Shown: positions 22,268 through 35,600 of the stretch, piece by piece
How the letters are laid out: each line of letters opens with the position of its first letter
Numbering within the stretch: position 1 is the first letter of the stretch
From: Lineus longissimus
Lineage: Eukaryota > Nemertea > Pilidiophora > Heteronemertea > Lineidae
Direction: 5' to 3'
Length of the DNA stretch: 64,000 bases
Assembly (NCBI RefSeq): GCF_910592395.1
Contig: NC_088314.1
Location: 5,642,001 to 5,706,000 of the forward strand
Made by a program: the position numbers and the translations under genes
The notes under the pieces: generated by a model
Databases searched by the model: none
What the model saw: only the letters and a program-made list of their open reading frames with translations
What the model was told of the DNA's origin: nothing

Positions 22268-25200
22268 TTCAAACACTCAATCAGACATGATCAGTCATAT
22301 CGCTCAGTTTCATTGTTATGTCCGCTGTAGCTGGAGTAGTGCATCACTGCCTTACTCCATGTCGATCCTAAAGTTAGAAAAGGTACATGTAATGATGTAT
22401 GTTCAAGTGCTCGAAATTGTCTGTTTCAAAGTGTTTAAACTAGGGACTGAACATCTTCTCATTGTACTGAAGTCTATACTGTACTGAACCAGTTAATATT
22501 TGCAACACATTTACTGGAAAGCGACAAGCAAAACTTGATCGCCAACGAGATTAAACCCAGATAAGTCAAAAAGATCGGACTCCGTCAAGGACAAGGACAA
22601 TGGCCAAAGCCTTGGTGACATCGGGAAGCAGGGACAGAGTGAGTCAGTCAGGGGTTGAGGAGACTATGATTCAATGGCAACGCACAGAGGCTATCTCATC
22701 CGAGGCCGGGGTTCTATGACTTATATATCACTTCAATTATATGACGACAAACGTTTTTGTGATTGTGTGCATCACTCTGTACATAATGTATTGTATGTAC
22801 ATCATCTGAAAGACCAAAAACATCAGGTGGCACACTTTTTCATCATTTATTCGTTATACCAAAATGATTAAGACAACATATATATTCTAACTGCATCAAT
22901 ACGCTTCAATAAAATACCTGATTTAATACGGTAAAGTGAAAATAATTCGTAACAAATTTTTCAAAAATTAGGTCTTCTGGTTGTTATTGTCGTTTGGCAC
23001 ATTCCAGACCGACCGTGAATAACCGAAGACAGGTCCTCGCGGCGGCGGAGTTATGCTGTCCTTTCATCTTCATTACACAACCAATGTGTCAGCTCTCGAG
23101 GAGGTGCGTTGTTTGGAGCAAACGTGTGTGGAAAGAATGTTCCAATAGAGTACTCTGAAGGGACTGGAGCCCAACCTGGCCCCATCCCACAAATCACATG
23201 GAGTAAGTTGCCTGCTTAACCATGGGTTTGATATATACATCGTACCCCAACTTTTTCATATGCCACCTCCTGGGGTGGAGCCACAGATGTTCAGGTAATT
23301 GCAAAGACACAGCAGACAGTAGGAGAAGGTCACTATCTGCCCCAAATTGGTTTGAGCATGTCATGGTTCATCCTGAAGCTCTGGCCAACACTCTGCATGA
23401 CCAGTTATGTTTGCGAGGGAAGGAGGATACGACTGACTCTGGATCTTGGAGGATGGTAATGGTTTCTCCCATAAAGACGAGGGGCAATGCAATATTTACT
23501 TTATAAACTTTATTTTTTTTCAATAGCAAAATCAGCCACAGACCAACATAGACTACATTGCAACTTCTGAGAGCGAACCTAATCTCTGGAGAACCATACC
23601 ATACTTATCAAATCACAATAAATTTTCAATTGGAACAAACCTAATTTAGAACTTTGAATTTAAAACATACCATATTTTAGAAGGATCTGAATGTCATGTC
23701 TATTTTCAAGTATCTTGAGAATGTTGTCTTGAATCAGAAAACCCATTTTTGATAGATAACAACCACGAGGTAAAATGTGGGTTTATATATCATTCACCTG
23801 TCAATAAATCAGCGGGTTTATGTCAATTCGACACATTTGTCTCTTATATGAAGCATAAGCGCATAAATATTTGGTGACCATTCACTTTTTTTAATAGCTT
23901 TGGCTTTTACATGTACAATGTATATATATTACTTATTGGGTTCTCTATTTACGACATTTTATAATGTCATAAAACTTCAATATCACAGCTGACTGGTTCA
24001 TCTGACTAGGATAATCTATATGGTCAATGTAGAAAATAAGGAATGTGAATGGTCCTGGGTTTTGTTCATAAGCTTGTGGAGACTTAGGTCCAGAAAACCA
24101 GATCCATACATCCATACAATTACAAACATGCCAGAAAACACAATCTCGAGGAAAGCATGGTCTAGTTCATCAATAAAGCTCGGACATGCTTGTCCACCCT
24201 GATAAAAGCAGTGCCAAACCCAACAAATCATTTCCACACATTGTCTGCAACAGGCTCCAACACAGCAGCAATTTTGCTCAAAACTACATAAAAAATTCTT
24301 GAACGTGCTGAATGAATGTAGGCAAGGTTCTTTTTGTCAGTCATAGGTGAAGCTGGTTACTTGATTGGCCATACCGGGTCATTTCTTTGCAATGAATACC
24401 GGTACACATCCGAGATGACCATAGATGGATGTTTTTCAAGACGTAACGTAATGTTGGAATCACGTCAGGAGAGACACCAGGTCAGGAACCATGTCACATC
24501 CCTAACAGAGGTAGCTGGTTAATCAATGACATCAGAAAGGTGCAGGGAACCCAAGTCAAAGTTAGCTACCTAGCCTCAGTGCGCATCTCTAGGGCGACAA
24601 AAACAGAGGACGACCAGCCTGGTAAAAAGCAGAGGTAACAAACTGGCATTCTATTCTTCTGACCTTCTTCGATGTCGTACAGAATTTGCCAAAATGATGA
24701 ACCTCCTGAACATTCACTCAACATCCTCCAAAGAAATAATTACATAAATTATGAAAAAAAATATTTCCTTAATAACAGTTAGTTCACCTTTCCCACCTAC
24801 ACAAGAGTTATTTACATTTTATTTACATTATTTGCATGAAATTGATTAAAGGTATGAAGAGTACACGTACTAACTGGAATATCATGCAGTATGAATGCTC
24901 CAAGGGAGCACTGCCCGAGTGAACAAACAACATTTTTTGCATAATATTTATAGTAGCTGTTGTATTTTGTAATTATGCGAGTTTCAAATTTGTTGGAGCA
25001 TGAATACTAAATGAGTAGCAAACAATGAATAGCAAAAAGAATGGACTGAAAGTTCTCCTAGACTGAAAGAACTCTCAACAGAATGAAATCGCATTTCAAG
25101 GTTTATCACCTACACCAGAACAGAATCAGTCTGTGAGCTTTTAGGCCAATATCAAAGCAAGTAGACTCCCAATTCCAAAGCTTAAGCTTATTACAAGAAT

Positions 25201-26625
25201 CATGTCGTTCCAATGTCCACTGACATAGACTTCCGATTGATGATAAAAGCTCTGCTTAGAAAGTTTTACCTAATAATTGCAATCTTGACTACTATAAACT
25301 CCTTAATTTTTTATGAAAACATCCTTTTCAGTCTTTGCTTCCATCAAGTGATGCAAAGGGTGCATTTTCCAATAACAAAATTATTAGGTTCAACAGTTTT
25401 ACCCCCTGAAAGTTCGTTATTGTAACCCCTCTCACAAAAAGATTAGGGCCTGCATAAAATGAAGAGGTTTAGAATACTTCAGAATTGCTGCGACTGCCTA
25501 CAAAAAGCTAAACATATTATTGCAGCAAGATCTGGGGCTAATTTTTCAACATGAAATTGTAGCAAGAGATAGTGTACATCACAACCAAACGCAAAACAAA
25601 TTCCTCACATATCAAATGTAGTCACCTATACTCCATTTTATGAAAAAAATGGCACTGCGTGCAAGCTAGCCTAAACCAGCAAATGATGTGACCCATTCTT
25701 GGTCATGCTTTGTCCGATTCTGGCAAACTACAGGTAAGTATTTTAAGATACTTTGGACATTGAAGTTTCAGATGAAATATGACATTCTGTTTGAATATCT
25801 TAATTTCTGTGAATAATCACCAAAAATCAAGTGCCATTTTTTCATGAAGAGGAGTAAAGTGAAACTATGTCTGAGCAAAAAATGTTATCTCAGGCAAAAA
25901 CAAACCAAAAACTTTTCTTTTCCATCCAGGTAAGACACACTCATAATGTTATCATCAATTAAAAAAACACTTTAGACTGCCTGCTACATCTAGGATTAAT
26001 CCAGTTTATGGCAGCCCCATCAAAGCGTTCTATATTTACATCCGTAATTGTCACAGAAAAATACCAGTTTATATGATTTTACATCCAATAACTTACAATC
26101 TGTAATAAATTCTTTGTGAAAAATCCTCGAGGTTGATAATTTTGTCACTTTTCAGTAAGATTTTTAACCCATCAATGCATGATGTATTTTATATTTACAT
26201 ATTCCCTCCATTTTACTATGTTTAACCTTGTCAAGACACCCATACATGTACTGTAGGTACTTCTAAACAAGAAGAACTAAATATGAACAATCCTTTTTTT
26301 AAATAGGTAATTTCACCTCTTCAAAAAAATTTGGTTAAAAAAAATTAAGAACACTGGCCATTTTTTCAAAGAAGGACTGTCAACAGAGTTCCTATAAAGT
26401 CTCCAGTCCGTCGTTAGGAAACAAATGTATAGAATTACGCTTCTGAGAACTCAACAAGTATCTCTCTGTGTACGTGCTGTTGAATATTGATGGTACAATC
26501 TTTATCCGATTAACTTAGAATCATCTTATATAACATGGAGCATCTTTGAATAGTCTGGTATTCACTGGCCAGAACCAGTATGGAATGTCTCTATTATCCG
26601 AACGAAGTGTGTGTGTCATCTGCCC
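22268..26625. other. Region between UHMK1 start and sortilin stop
   Basis: Both flanking genes are on the minus strand. The part nearest 22.3-23.1 kb probably holds the UHMK1 promoter and 5' UTR; a GC-rich patch with GCGGCGGCGG lies near 23040. The part nearest 26.6 kb is the likely sortilin 3' UTR. Minus-strand AATAAA signals occur at about 24818-24823 and 23508-23513. No other gene is supported. Confidence 0.5.
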
Positions 26626-29600
26626 TCACTCTAGCATATCCTAGAAATAAAAAAATGAAAATGTTGAGATATTGGAAGTAAAGCGACTTGGAGTACACCT
26701 GGCTGTAATGGAGGTCTAAAGTCCTCCTCCAGTTCTCTCTCTCCATCCGTGTTCACTCAAATGAATGTCTCTTCAGTGCCACAATACTTGGGGTCAACTG
26801 AATTTAGGGGGCAACATTTTCACATTATTTCTGGAAAATATCTTGTACTTGGTAACATGGAAACTATCACTGAGAGATACTATAATCTTAAAAGTGGCTT
26901 GCACAAGGTGACAAACTTACATCATCTGAATCATCATGGTATGACTGGACCTTCGGCTTTCCGTTAGCGACTGGTCGTGGGATCTTGGGGCGGCCATTGG
27001 CTAATTTGGACTGAGAGGAATTGTCAACCTCCTGAAGAGAAGAAGATGCCATTATACATGATTAACTTAGATTCTTGAAGAGATTATTGTAACCCTCCGT
27101 ATCATTTTTATAGCCCGACCAGTACTGAAATGATAAATCGCAAAATAGGGGGCTCTCCAATCTTAGAGCACTTTGGCGCTATTTGCTCTCGTGCGAGGAA
27201 TATTCTGATCACTGAGCCAAACTGGACACAGTTCTCTCACTGTGCATGCTAGTCACCTTGAGACCAATATTAATAAGGCACCCACGTCTTCCGTTAAAGG
27301 TAGTAATTCAGAACAAATTTGATTGAGGGTAACATATTTCCCTCATGAGTAAAGCTCAAAACAAACTGAACTACAAAGCAAGTCATGAAATCTACTGGCA
27401 AAACAATGAACGAAAACTCAAATCAAAACAATTGTTGTAGCTATGGCATGGGAAACTATAAGTCATGAAAAGCAAACGCAAGATAATTTTTAGGGACCAA
27501 TATGGCATCTGACAGGTGCTATTTCAACTCTGTGTCCTGGCTTTCAGTGACACCTTGTGTTGAAATACTGAACTCGATGATTAAACATGCCTACATTCTC
27601 ATCACTCTTCCAAACTTCCACCACCAAAAGATGAGCATGCACACGCGTTTGAAGAGAAACTACAGGATTGAATGGTTATGAAAAAGTTCGATTCTAAAAG
27701 AGTCCATATTTGTGGATGTTAAACAAAGTTGGAAAGTGAAACTTCAACCAGAGAAATTCTACCTTCACCAAACAAATATTTGAGTTGAAGTATTCCATTT
27801 GTGAGTCATTATCAGTAGTCTCTCATTAAAAGACTATGATCGCCATATTTTTACAAGATTCACTGTGAAACCCAACTTGTCATCAAATTGACATGTTGAT
27901 TTAAGTACATAGATCAAGGTGTCAACATACTGTTATAAGCTGAAACGCTTTATAACAAACGGGTATCGGCTATTAGTTTTAGTAGGGAGAATTTTCACAT
28001 GAAAGAGTTAATTGGATTCACTAGGAACACTTCATCTCATTATATTCCCAACAGCCCAAGTGTTCTGTCATACCTGGGTGTGACTGGTCATCCCCAAAGC
28101 CTATAATATCATATCAAGGAACAGCTGGTTAAAGTATTACTAATCCAGACTGATTATAGTAAGCTGAAACAGCTTCAACAACAATGGCATTGCTGTGATG
28201 TTCTATAGCCATGACTTGCAATCAACGCATCAAGATGGACAGAAATGCCAGCTGGTTAGAGTTATTGTAGTAAGTTTAAACAGAATCATGATTTTTTGTT
28301 AAAATTTACAGAAAAGCATGAAAATGTGGTTTGTTATGGTAAATTCCGTGCATCTTCTATAAAATGGTATACCTGGGAATGGGGTGGTGGTAGTCCAAAA
28401 TTGGCCATCACCTAAAATAACATTGATCATTGAACAAAATATGACACTATGAGCAGAAACCAACATTTCTGCTCTTAGGGGATAACACGGTCTTAACAAA
28501 ATGGGAAAGTGTTATTCAACTAGACTTATGTGAATGAAGCTATGCTCTTTGATTACAGCAACTCAGCAATTAATGAGGCGACCTCTGTCGTCCAGTTGAA
28601 GCGGTATTCGGTTTTCCGTAGGAAACAGAGCAAGAAAATATATTTATGCTTCGCTGTGTCTTACCTCTTCCTCAGAATCTTGATATAAAGAATGCGATGT
28701 TGAGAGTGCATTCTCAAAATCGTTGTCATAATCGTACTCTTCGTTTTGATGAAGCATGGAATATTTATATGTTACATTTCTGAAAGAAAAGCAGAACAAA
28801 TAACAAAGATGTCAATTAGAAGATTTGCTCAACTGATATCATTGGGAGATTTTTTAATCATCAAAGTGAAATGTAGGAGGAAACCACTGAGCAGAAACAT
28901 ACGCCGTCAAGAGTGATTCATGCTTGACATCTTATCCTCTGTGGTACTCAACTTGAAATGAAGAAGGAAACCAGATACCAGATGGAACCCTGGGAGATTC
29001 TCGCATTTCACATTATCCTCTGCGCTACTTACGTTTTTCTCAGCAGATAGCACTTTCTTACAAAGAATCCTGTCATCAAGAGGACGAGAACTAAGACAAT
29101 GACGACGACACCAGCAACAAGACCAGCTGAGCCGCCAGATTTTGGTGAAGCCTGGAAAAGAATAATGTCAATTATAGAAACTTCAATAACATTTATGACA
29201 AGTCTTTTTTTTACACCTGGTGTTATTCTTGCCTGGAAATGATCTTTGCCTGGGTCGTCAGCACCCCAACTTCTGCATATGCTCTAGTAGGTCAGTTGTG
29301 TGTTCCCTGCACTTTGATGTGCAGCATCAGTCAATCCCAGTGACTTAGACATTCGTCGACATAAAATTAAGTACAATTATTTACATGACTTCATAAACTT
29401 ACAACCATTGTTACTTCAATGCAGCTCGACGCAAAAGGGTTCAAGGCGAATATCAACATTCCCCAAAGTTAACCCCAAACGATCAACTTACTCCAGCCTT
29501 GGCATTAGATTCAGGGTTGATAAACTTCTCTCCCTCTGAACATTTTTTAAAAAGATCCTGTTGTTTATCAGCCTTTGGTTCAAACCCATCGGTACAGATG

Positions 29601-32600
29601 TCACCAGGGATTTTTCTGTACCTGAAATTGAATTGAATTGTTTTAGAATCACTCAAAAGCGGTGTACAAAAACTCAAAAGTCTACAAGTAGGCAGCCCTG
29701 CATTTACATCAAGATGAATAACCCATTATAGGGAGCCATTTTTATATACATTTGTATTTTCTTACCCTTGTGTGATTAGCTTCTCCTCTTTCCCATGGAG
29801 ACAGATAACTTCTTGCGTAACATTTTTATTTCTCGTGCATTCTAACTTGTTGATAGGTCGCCAGTAACCATAATCGCTGCAATGGAAATACGAAAAGAAG
29901 ATGATCAGATGTTGAATCTTTCAAGTCATCACTTATAAACAAAGGCGCTTTGCTGAATGATTCCTCAAAAGATCTGGCTATAGCTGCAGGATGAATTCAA
30001 GAATAAATGATTGATTGACGCTCACCATTCATAGTCATCCTTTGTGCATGTACATGTCTCCTTGCTGACCTGAGGCTTCCAATCTCGTCCTTTAAAACAC
30101 CTGGAAAAGAACAACAACTTTATTTATATAATTCAAATTGATATTTTATATCATTCAAGTTGGCTAACTGTGATTCAAATCACAGAACGCATGGTCAACA
30201 TCAACATTTATGCACAGATATAGACGTATGGTACCATGTCGATTCATCAGCAGTGGTAAAATGACAGTTAATATATTGAGTCACAAACCACTGATGGAGC
30301 ATAGTATCAAAATATGCAGATTCCACACAATAATTACCAAAAGGCACACAACTCCAGGCAGACATAAGCGAGGATGTAAAATTCTCATTTCACTGTACTG
30401 ATTGGGTATAAGCCAACAGATATTAAAATATTCTATAATCAGCTGTACAATCTCTCACCAAGAATCCTTCTTGAGCCTTTGGAATGTCTCCTTTACACCC
30501 AGTAGGCATCCCTTGTCGTTGGGGTCAGAGCCATGAAGCATCTCACTGTGTGCTTGCCACGTCTCATAGTCACCCGATGAGCCTGAAATACAACGTATTA
30601 CTGCTTGAGAGAACTATTGAATCAAGTTGTGCTTGCACTGGCCAATTCCTTAATAATGTAGAAGGTGAGCCAATGCTTAGGCAGTAAAAAGAGTACTGTG
30701 AATACAGAATGAGGCAAAGCTATAGGGCCTTGGTTACGTTTCTGGAATACTGAAAGGGGAGGCCCATATGGATAATGGAACAATGACTGCACATTTTTCA
30801 TTAATTTGAAGTGAGGTATCAACTACAGAACACACACTGCAGGGTTGTCCGCAGTTTCTCTACAGTCACACAACAGGTGGAGCCAGAAAGAAGTGACAGA
30901 GTCACCAGATGAATTTGCAGCAACTGCCATTTAAGCAAATTCCACATAATTGAGAGTTTGAGATGACCTAAATCAAGCGCAGAAAAAAAGAAACTTGGAT
31001 AAATCAATACAATGTGGTACTTACAAGGTTTGCTGATAACATTTTGGAAGTTGATGATAGTGACTCTCCATTTTCTGTCAGCAACACCAAAACCCCAGAG
31101 TCCAATATGCATAGCCTTGTTTCCAGGTTCAGTTAACAAGCCAGTAAATATGAGTTCCTTGTCTGTGAATTTATACTCGTGCCAGCAGCGTCCTTCGTCT
31201 GTGGAGAATTTGATGATCTGTGGTGTTCTGGTGCTGGAGGGGACAGCCACTAGGAGACCACCTTGGTCTGCAATCTGGTAGTGGTGGGGTCCGTCAAGAG
31301 ACTGTAAACAAGAGTAAAATAAATGTTAAGAATATGGAAATTTAAAGCATTTAGTTATATAATTTACCCGATGACCTATGTAGTTAAGTAACTGGACCAC
31401 CGCCCCCAAGCAGCCCGGTCAGCGATCTGACAGTGTATCCCTGAATGGGATGCTGGTCCATCCAAGGTTGACTTTCCAGTCAAGTCTGGTATACTTTTAT
31501 ACTCTTGGGTCTCAAAAAGCAGGATGGGAAAAGAGTTTTGCTCATGGTGGCATAGATTACACAGAGATCGCCCTTCAGAGAATCGAAGCCGCAACATCCT
31601 GATTATGAATTTGGGCTCTAACCCCTATGCCTCTATCTCCCTTGAGTGAAAAGGCAACAGATGAATTAAAGCCCACCTTGATGAAGTCATATCCGCCATT
31701 ACTTGAGACGTAAACATCAGGAGGTGTCGTTTGGAGAGCATCAGCAACATGGCCTAGAGGAAAGAAAACCAAGATTCTTTCACAGACCAAATTTTGTGAT
31801 TGTGCAGATTTCTTGTCAACTGGCAACATCAGTTTGAAGGGAGAAACAGATTCAAAAGTTATGTTGTATTTAACAAAGAAAACTAGACACAACACCTTAC
31901 AGTGGTTGCATGTAGAAGGGATTGAGTTTAACAGTTTCAGAGCTAAATGGCCTTCCGCGATAGGCAATAAGTAGTTACCACCATGCTGTGCACTGGACAT
32001 TACATAGTTGCCATGACATCGTCCAAAAGGCATTTGATAGTTGCCATCACATTCACAGCCGATATTCTGAGTAATAAATCATATGGGAGGTTACACTCAC
32101 CATGAACCATTATGATGCCAGTAGCTTCCGGAGTCGACAATGGAGGCTGAGATTGTATACCTCGAGACAAACTGTACATGTTGTGGATATGCAGGAAGCA
32201 GGGCTACAAGAGGAAAAATACATCTTAAGAAAGACAATCATTTTTTCAGCATCGTAAAGAAATTAGAAGCAGTCGAGCAAAGCAAACATACAACACCCAT
32301 GCAACAAATCCCAGAAAACATTTTTTTCAACATTTCTTCTACTCTATTTCACAAATAATTATTACACTTTTAGATACATGGAACATGCTGAACAAATAAC
32401 TTTCAGTCTGGTGACATTGCATGATAGCATTATAAACTATTCATTTTCTACCTACAAAGCAGTGTTCCAAACAACAGACCAATCAGTAAGATTTACCCCA
32501 GTCATACCACAATTGTGTACATTAGGAAGTAATGCTATATTGGAAACCAGTACAATTATGTATTGGTAAGATGATACAATCAATGCCTCGGTACAGTTAT

Positions 32601-35600
32601 ATCTAACATGCAAAGGAGTGACTGTGCAATGATGCATAAAACACTCTCAAATATATACAGACCTTTGTTACGAATATTCTAACATGCATCTATTTTGTTT
32701 TTAAATGTCTGAAGTTTGCAGTCAACCGAATGGCAGCTTGAAAGCACTGGATATGAATGGCAGTAACCCAAGGCCAGATGCCAAAAGCTAAGTAACATGT
32801 ATTACACGTACTGACAAAGAAATGCAGGGAATGTGGATACAATAAAGCGCTGTGCAAACAAGCAGGTTTAGTCGCTGCGACATGCAACAAAGCCATGACA
32901 ACACGAGGACTGATTGCAATCACAATCACCATCTTGTCATGGCTACGACTCAGGTTTTTGCGTTTTTTATTTTCCCAAATCAAGACTATCCACAAATCTG
33001 GAAAAATAAAATGCTTGCAAAAGTTTGGTGGTTTCAATAGTGCAGGTGGGTACATAATATAGTGAAGTAGATTAATACAAACCCCAGACTACCAATGTTA
33101 GAAAGGGAGAAAAAAGCACGAAATTAGAATGAAGCAGATTAAAACAAGAGAGCAAACATGGTCCTGATCACAGCCTCAGCTACCTCACTCACCATTAGAA
33201 TCATTTCAGGGAGGTAAAGTTAGAAAGTTTGAAGAATAGCTTGGCAGATTTACCAAAGCACATTAGAAACTGGGACAGTTCATGCAGGTAACATTATCAA
33301 GTTAGAATAATTATGTTTTGAGGTGCTAGGTGAACCCTTTTCAATAATACAAGTCTGAGAGAAGCCATATCCTGGAATAAAAACATCACAAACACTAAAA
33401 GTGTAAAATTATAAGCAATCACAGTTATGCTGTTACCTTATTATTAAGCACAATGATCATATGATAGAGGTCCTACACCCAAGATATTTTAAAAAGAATG
33501 TCATGTTAAGAGCTGAAGATGTCATGACATTATAAGAGTTGAAGAAATTCTTACTTTTGATTCATCTTTGCACGGTGCTCCTGAAGGACGACGTACGGGC
33601 TTCCACTCTGCACCTCGATTGAACGTGATTACAGTATGGATGCTTTTATCGTCGGCCATCTGACTGGCAAGATAGACACCACGCAGTGACTTCACTTTGT
33701 AGAAATCGGTCACATCTTGGTAGTTTGGATACAGATGCTTGTCCAGGGATTCGGCAAAAACAATGCCAGTTGAATCAGATGAGTACAGGGTGCCGTGACC
33801 AGAGTCTGGAATAAGAGAAGTAAAAGTATAGATATCTGCAAGCAGCTTTTGTTCTGTGCCACTTCAGTTGGGCAATAATGGGAGTTATTGGTGTGGTGTC
33901 TCAATCTTCAGCAAGGGAATAGGAGTCCGTCACATGATTCTTACTGGGACTGAATCAAATTATTACTTACTCTCACCTTAAAACACATTATAGGAAGGGC
34001 CGATTTGGGTTCAACTGTTAAAATATATAAACTCGCCAGAAGGTCTGGCTCACAGAGTTGAAATAATTCTTACCTCCAGGTGAATCCACATGCATGAAGA
34101 TCATATCCTCTGACATGTCTAAGATGGAGTAAAACTGAAAAATACGCAAGGCAAGGTCATAAAATCTTATGGCTATACAAACTCTACTAACGATGACAAA
34201 CACTGAATATAAACGGATTTTAATCACTTGCAATCATAAGAGTTGGACAAAGAAGGTGTCCTGAAATTCAACAGATAACATCAAACTTAGGGTAAATTTA
34301 GAGTCACTGGACATATAAAACTATGTGCTAGAAACTGCAATGTTATTTATTATTTCTACTGCCAATAGAGCTACATGAAGGAGAATGCATGTATAGGTTT
34401 GACCATCCCAACAAGAAATAACCAACAAGCACTATCTGATGGTAACATTTGTGTCATTCAAGAGTTTTGTTGTGGTACCTACCCTGTCATGTGTGATTGT
34501 GGGCAACTGGGCCTCATTCCATGTTTGACCTCCATCTGTGGACACTTCCATCAGCCGCTCTCGTGGAGTCTGAAACAACCAAAACACCATTAAGTCAGGA
34601 GCGTTTTCATGGACGGGTCAATTTCGATTTGATTGACAAATTTAGGGATCAATTCCAATACATGAATATTCGGTCACGTCTCAGATATTACATCAAATGT
34701 ACAATTCTGTAGAGATGCCCAAGCTTTGTGCGCCAACATTGGAGCTATTTTCCGAATTCTGAGCATGTGGTAGCAGGCTGGGAACATTCAGTCACACCAA
34801 CCTCCAGGCTAAAAATGAAATCCTGCTCTTGATGCTTACCCCTTTCTTCTGTATCGAAGCATACAAGAACTTGCCTTCGCTGCCGAATGTGTAGGCATTC
34901 TCCTTGATGATTTTCCACGATTCACCATTATTTGTGGTCTTGAACAGGGGGTAGAATTTGATATCAGTCGGTGCTATAGGCAAGAAGGATTAGAAATAAA
35001 CATTAAAATCATTCTGTCTTCTCAGCCATTAAAAAAAGAATAATGGCCAGTGTGAGAAAAAGAGGTAAGAAATGTAAAAGAAACCAACATGATCATTTAA
35101 TAAAGTTCTCAATGAAAAATCTGTGATGTTATTAATTAAGTCATGACTAAACTTTTGGTTAAATCATACCCTTGGATTCCTTGAAATAGCCCAAGTCGTT
35201 TGACGGGAAAAAAAATCGTCGAGGAAGTCCACAGGACTTAGACAGGATTAGACCAGAATGGTACTTGCTAGCAACCTGCACTTATCAGGTTAGACAAATT
35301 TGCATCTTTCTTGATCGGCACACCAAGTGGTGGTGCTCTGTTTCAGCAACAAAATGGCGGACTTACGAGCCAGCCTTTGATGTTTCTGACATCACGTCAG
35401 TCATGACGCTGCAATCACCAAAAGGCTCACCTCATAACTTGGCAAAGTTTGCCAATCCACCACAAGAGGCATTCATGTGGAATGAGGTAAATTCTGTTAT
35501 TCACTCAGTCTTAGGAAGACAATACATGAACACTTACAATGGACTGGTTTACCACTAGGATCGCGAGTCAGGAAGATAGTCTGTTCCTTGTCATCATTAC

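Noticed and set aside
30819-31024. Continuation of the sortilin frame past 31025
   Set aside because: A consensus donor at 31024 and the matching phase of the next exon show that this is intron read-through.
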